The notes under the pieces were generated by a model, which was not told where the DNA came from, did no database searches, and saw nothing but the letters and a program-made list of their open reading frames with translations. Shown one piece after another: positions 61,676 through 64,000 of a stretch of 64,000 bases of DNA. Both the position numbers and the translations under genes were made by a program. Position 1 is the stretch's first letter; each line of letters starts with the position of its first letter. This DNA comes from JAHEKO01 sp965212505 (GTDB taxonomy: Bacteria > Acidobacteriota > Thermoanaerobaculia > Multivoradales > JAHEKO01). The stretch lies in contig OZ243123.1 in NCBI GenBank assembly GCA_965212505.1, forward strand, positions 248,001-312,000, in the 5' to 3' direction.

Positions 61676-62953
61676 ATGAGTAACGCAAAACTGGATGTAA
61701 ACGGCAACGACTACGAGCTTCCGACCATGGTAGGGAGCGAGGGCGAAGTGGGGGTCGATATCTCTGCTCTTCGCAAGCAGAGTGGCGCCATCACGTTCGA
61801 CCCGGGATACGGCAATACCGGTTCCTGCTCGAGCTCGATCACCTTCATCGACGGCGAGAAGGGCATTCTGCGCTACCGCGGCTATCCGATCGAAGAGCTG
61901 GCCGAGTCGTGCCGTTTCACCGAGGTGGCCTACCTGCTGATTCACGGTGAGCTGCCGACGGCCTCGGAGTACAACGAGTTCCGCAGCAACCTGACGCGAC
62001 ACAGCCTGATTCACGAAGACATGAAGAAGTTCTTCGAGGGCTACGCGATCACCGCCCACCCGATGGCGATCCTGTCGTCGATGGTCTCGGTGCTCTCGTC
62101 GTACTACCCCGCGGCGGTCGACGCCGAGGGGCGTGAGCTCAACATCATTCGGCTACTCGCCAAGGCCAAGACGATCGCCGCCTTCTCCTACAAGAAGTCG
62201 ATCGGCCAGCCGTTCATCTACCCGAACAACAGCCTCTCCTACACCGAGAACTTCTTGCACATGATGTTCGCGGTGCCCGCGGAGTCGTACGAGGTCCCAA
62301 AGGTCCTCGTCGACGCGCTCAATCTGCTCCTCGTGCTCCACGCCGATCACGAGCAGAACTGCAGTACCTCCACCGTCCGCATGGTGGGCTCGAGCGAGGC
62401 GAACATCTTCGCGTCGATCTCGGCCGGCATCAACGCGCTCTGGGGGCCGCTTCACGGCGGTGCCAACCAGAAGGTGATCGAGATGCTGCAGCGCATTCGC
62501 GAAGATGGCAGCAACTACCGGAAGTACGTCGACAAGGCCAAGGACAAGGACGACGACTTCCGGCTGATGGGCTTTGGCCATCGCGTCTACAAGAACTTCG
62601 ATCCGCGAGCCCGACTACTGAAGAAGTCGGCCGACCAGGTGCTCGAGCAGCTGGGCGTGACCGACCCGTTGCTCGAGATCGCCAAGAATCTCGAAGAGGT
62701 CGCCCTCGAGGACGAGTACTTCGTTGCGCGCAAGCTCTATCCGAACGTCGACTTCTACAGCGGCATCATCTACCGGGCGATGGGAATCCCGACGAACATG
62801 TTCACCGTGATGTTTGCGCTCGGGCGGCTCCCCGGCTGGATCGCGCACTGGGCGGAGATGCGGGACGATCCGAAGGGTCGAATCCACCGGCCTCGCCAGA
62901 TCTATACCGGCGCGACCGAGCGCAACTTCGTACCGATCGACGAGCGCGCCTAG
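61676..62953 (+). CDS. gltA: Citrate synthase
   Basis: A 425-residue citrate synthase, condensing acetyl-CoA and oxaloacetate at entry to the tricarboxylic acid cycle. Catalytic segments are LHADHEQNCSTSTVR (first histidine), WGPLHGGANQ (second histidine), and GFGHRVYKNFDPRA (aspartate). The N-terminal extension and length match the large, NADH-sensitive type II (GltA) enzymes of Gram-negative bacteria. GGAGG four bases before the ATG is a textbook ribosome site. With aconitase 6.6 kb away it covers two consecutive steps of the cycle, though the genes are not in one operon. Confidence 0.96.
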   Translation: MSNAKLDVNGNDYELPTMVGSEGEVGVDISALRKQSGAITFDPGYGNTGSCSSSITFIDGEKGILRYRGYPIEELAESCRFTEVAYLLIHGELPTASEYNEFRSNLTRHSLIHEDMKKFFEGYAITAHPMAILSSMVSVLSSYYPAAVDAEGRELNIIRLLAKAKTIAAFSYKKSIGQPFIYPNNSLSYTENFLHMMFAVPAESYEVPKVLVDALNLLLVLHADHEQNCSTSTVRMVGSSEANIFASISAGINALWGPLHGGANQKVIEMLQRIREDGSNYRKYVDKAKDKDDDFRLMGFGHRVYKNFDPRARLLKKSADQVLEQLGVTDPLLEIAKNLEEVALEDEYFVARKLYPNVDFYSGIIYRAMGIPTNMFTVMFALGRLPGWIAHWAEMRDDPKGRIHRPRQIYTGATERNFVPIDERA

Positions 62954-62956
62954 CCG

Positions 62957-63247
62957 CTAATCGTCGCGGTCGCGGAGGCGATCGCCGATCTTGTGCCGCC
63001 ACCGGTCGACGCGGTCCATCAGGCTGGGCCACCGGTTGAGCAGTCGGCGAAGCAGTCGGTAGGTGGTCTCGCTCACGAGGGAGAGCAGGGCGACGCCGAT
63101 CAGAATGGTGAGGATGCCCTGGATACCCGGAAGCACCAGGCCGGCAATCCCGATCAGCACCACGGTCCAGCCGACGACGAAGAGCAGAATTCTCTTCCAA
63201 GTCGCGAGCCGAGGAGGTGGCGATCTGTGATCTGGCGCCTCGTTCAC
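62957..63247 (-). CDS. Small membrane protein, PGPGW type
   Basis: A 96-residue protein with two hydrophobic helices, ILLFVVGWTVVLIGIAGLVLPG and GILTILIGVALLSLVS, joined by a tight LPGIQG turn. This matches the putative transmembrane PGPGW family, whose function is unknown. The basic C-terminus (RLLRRLLNRWPSLMDRVDRWRHKIGDRLRD) should lie in the cytoplasm. The GTG start (VNEAPDH) was chosen over upstream codons because TAGCTT ends seven bases before it. It converges on gltA, three bases apart. Confidence 0.75.
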   Translation of the reverse strand: MNEAPDHRSPPPRLATWKRILLFVVGWTVVLIGIAGLVLPGIQGILTILIGVALLSLVSETTYRLLRRLLNRWPSLMDRVDRWRHKIGDRLRDRDD

Positions 63248-63254
63248 ACTCGGC

Positions 63255-63260
63255 AAGCTA
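63255..63260 (-). promoter_or_regulatory. Leaderless-type -10 element TAGCTT
   Basis: Minus-strand GAGTAGCTTGCC ends the hexamer seven bases before the GTG at 63247. There is no Shine-Dalgarno sequence. Confidence 0.5.
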
Positions 63261-63404
63261 CTCAAGTGCCGGCGGTGGATCAAGGCCAAGTGACACACCG
63301 CGCTGAGTTCGTTGACAAGCGGGATCGCAATGGTCCACTGTTCGACTAGGTCTGTTGCGAGGCAGTCTCAATAGGCGAAGCGCCGGGATCAGCGAGAGAA
63401 CCCC

Positions 63405-63884
63405 ATGTCAACCGGAGAGGCCCATCGCGTCGAGCGCGAAATCTTCGAGGACTACATCCGTCGTCGGGGCGGGCGGGTGACGCGCGAGCGCCTGCGACTC
63501 TTTGACGAGATCTTCACGCAGCACGGGCACATCGACGCCGATCGGCTCTATCGCTCTCTGCGGGAACAGGGCCGCAAGATCTCCCGCGCGACCGTGTATC
63601 GCAATCTCGAGCTCCTGGTCGAGTGCGGCCTCGTGCGCCGACAGCTGCTCGGCCAGAATCGCTACCTCTACGAACACGTGCACCCCGGGCAGGCACACGA
63701 CCACCTGGTCTGCCGCGAGTGCGGACGGGTGGTGGAGTTCATCAGCCCGGCGATCAGCGCGCTCCAACGTGAGATCGCGCGAGCCCACGGATTCGACCCG
63801 GCCGAGCACACCCTCCAGATCTCGGGCATCTGTACGGATTGCGCCGAGCAGGGAGCCGGAGTGGCGACAGCCAACTCCGACTAG
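63405..63884 (+). CDS. Fur-family transcriptional regulator
   Basis: A 159-residue metalloregulator. The N-terminal winged helix spans about residues 10-85 (RVTRERLRLFDEIFTQHGHIDADRLYRSLREQGRKISRATVYRNLELLVECGLV). The C-terminal dimer domain carries a metal-binding cluster HVHPGQAHDHLVCRECGRVVEF, and a second CxxC in GICTDC, so a structural zinc site of two CxxC pairs is present. The family includes Fur (iron), Zur (zinc) and PerR (peroxide); which one this is cannot be told by eye. The ATG is preceded by a weak GAGAGAA. No clear Fur box is seen upstream. Confidence 0.92.
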   Translation: MSTGEAHRVEREIFEDYIRRRGGRVTRERLRLFDEIFTQHGHIDADRLYRSLREQGRKISRATVYRNLELLVECGLVRRQLLGQNRYLYEHVHPGQAHDHLVCRECGRVVEFISPAISALQREIARAHGFDPAEHTLQISGICTDCAEQGAGVATANSD

Positions 63885-64000
63885 ACGCCCTTCGGTCGAA
63901 AAGATCGAGACCAAAATCAGTCTCCGTCATTTGGCCGTTCCGCAGCTCCAGCCGACTTTCGCGTAACCCTCTGAACGGTCGGATTTTGGCCGTCCGAAGG
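63885..64000. other. Intergenic end of window
   Basis: No gene could be read here. Two direct repeats, TTTGGCCGTTCCG (63930-63942) and TTTGGCCGTCCG (63985-63996), 55 bases apart, may be operator sites of a gene beyond the edge. Confidence 0.3.

Noticed and set aside
63312..63317. Perfect TTGACA before the Fur-family gene
   Set aside because: No acceptable -10 hexamer 15-19 bases downstream, so I do not call a promoter.

Overview
The window is a roughly 65 % GC, gene-dense stretch of bacterial chromosome. I see no rRNA, tRNA, CRISPR array, insertion sequence or phage gene. The gene content points to Acidobacteriota. The clues are a secreted VWFA-related protein of the type common in that phylum, a DUF2911 protein, membrane-bound winged-helix/TolB/TPR regulators, BNR/sortilin-like secreted proteins, and many signal-peptide or lipobox hydrolases. 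The assignment is inference from family content, not a phylogeny.

Layout. 1-12.6 kb: a serine hydrolase cut by the window edge, a VWFA-related protein, an amidohydrolase lipoprotein, a small PPC/DUF296 protein, a very large sortilin-like beta-propeller protein, an S41 peptidase lipoprotein and a stand-alone molybdopterin oxidoreductase. 12.7-18.1 kb: a secreted BNR protein, a PLP dehydratase, a second amidohydrolase and a homocysteine S-methyltransferase. 18.1-27.5 kb, the most system-like part: an ECF sigma factor, a zinc-finger/FecR anti-sigma factor with a very large C-terminal domain, two tandem ABC-2 ATPase/permease pairs, a secreted FecR-like protein and a TIR-transmembrane-TPR protein. 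27.6-29.8 kb: proB-proA, ending in two REP-like palindromes. 29.8-37.2 kb: DUF2911 and membrane proteins, a two-lobed aspartyl protease, a secreted unknown, and two divergent winged-helix/TPR regulators. 37.3-46 kb: amidohydrolases on either side of an operon of one GcvT-like and two CrtI-like proteins. 46-52 kb: a methyltransferase-lipoprotein pair, a type B carboxylesterase, a VWA protein with three repeats, a MATE exporter and a hydrolase relic. 52-64 kb: aconitase, three secreted proteins (one with an S74 self-cleaving chaperone domain), an NAD-dependent epimerase, a TPR protein, citrate synthase, a PGPGW membrane protein and a Fur-family regulator.

Together the genes describe an aerobic heterotroph (aconitase, citrate synthase) that invests heavily in exported hydrolases and envelope sensing. 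One sequence-level pattern stands out. About fourteen genes lack an obvious Shine-Dalgarno sequence but carry a TANNNT hexamer 6-14 bases before the start codon, as expected for leaderless transcripts. About as many others have clear AGGAGG-type sites. Start codons below were chosen using this pattern, signal peptides and family alignment from memory. No database search was possible.
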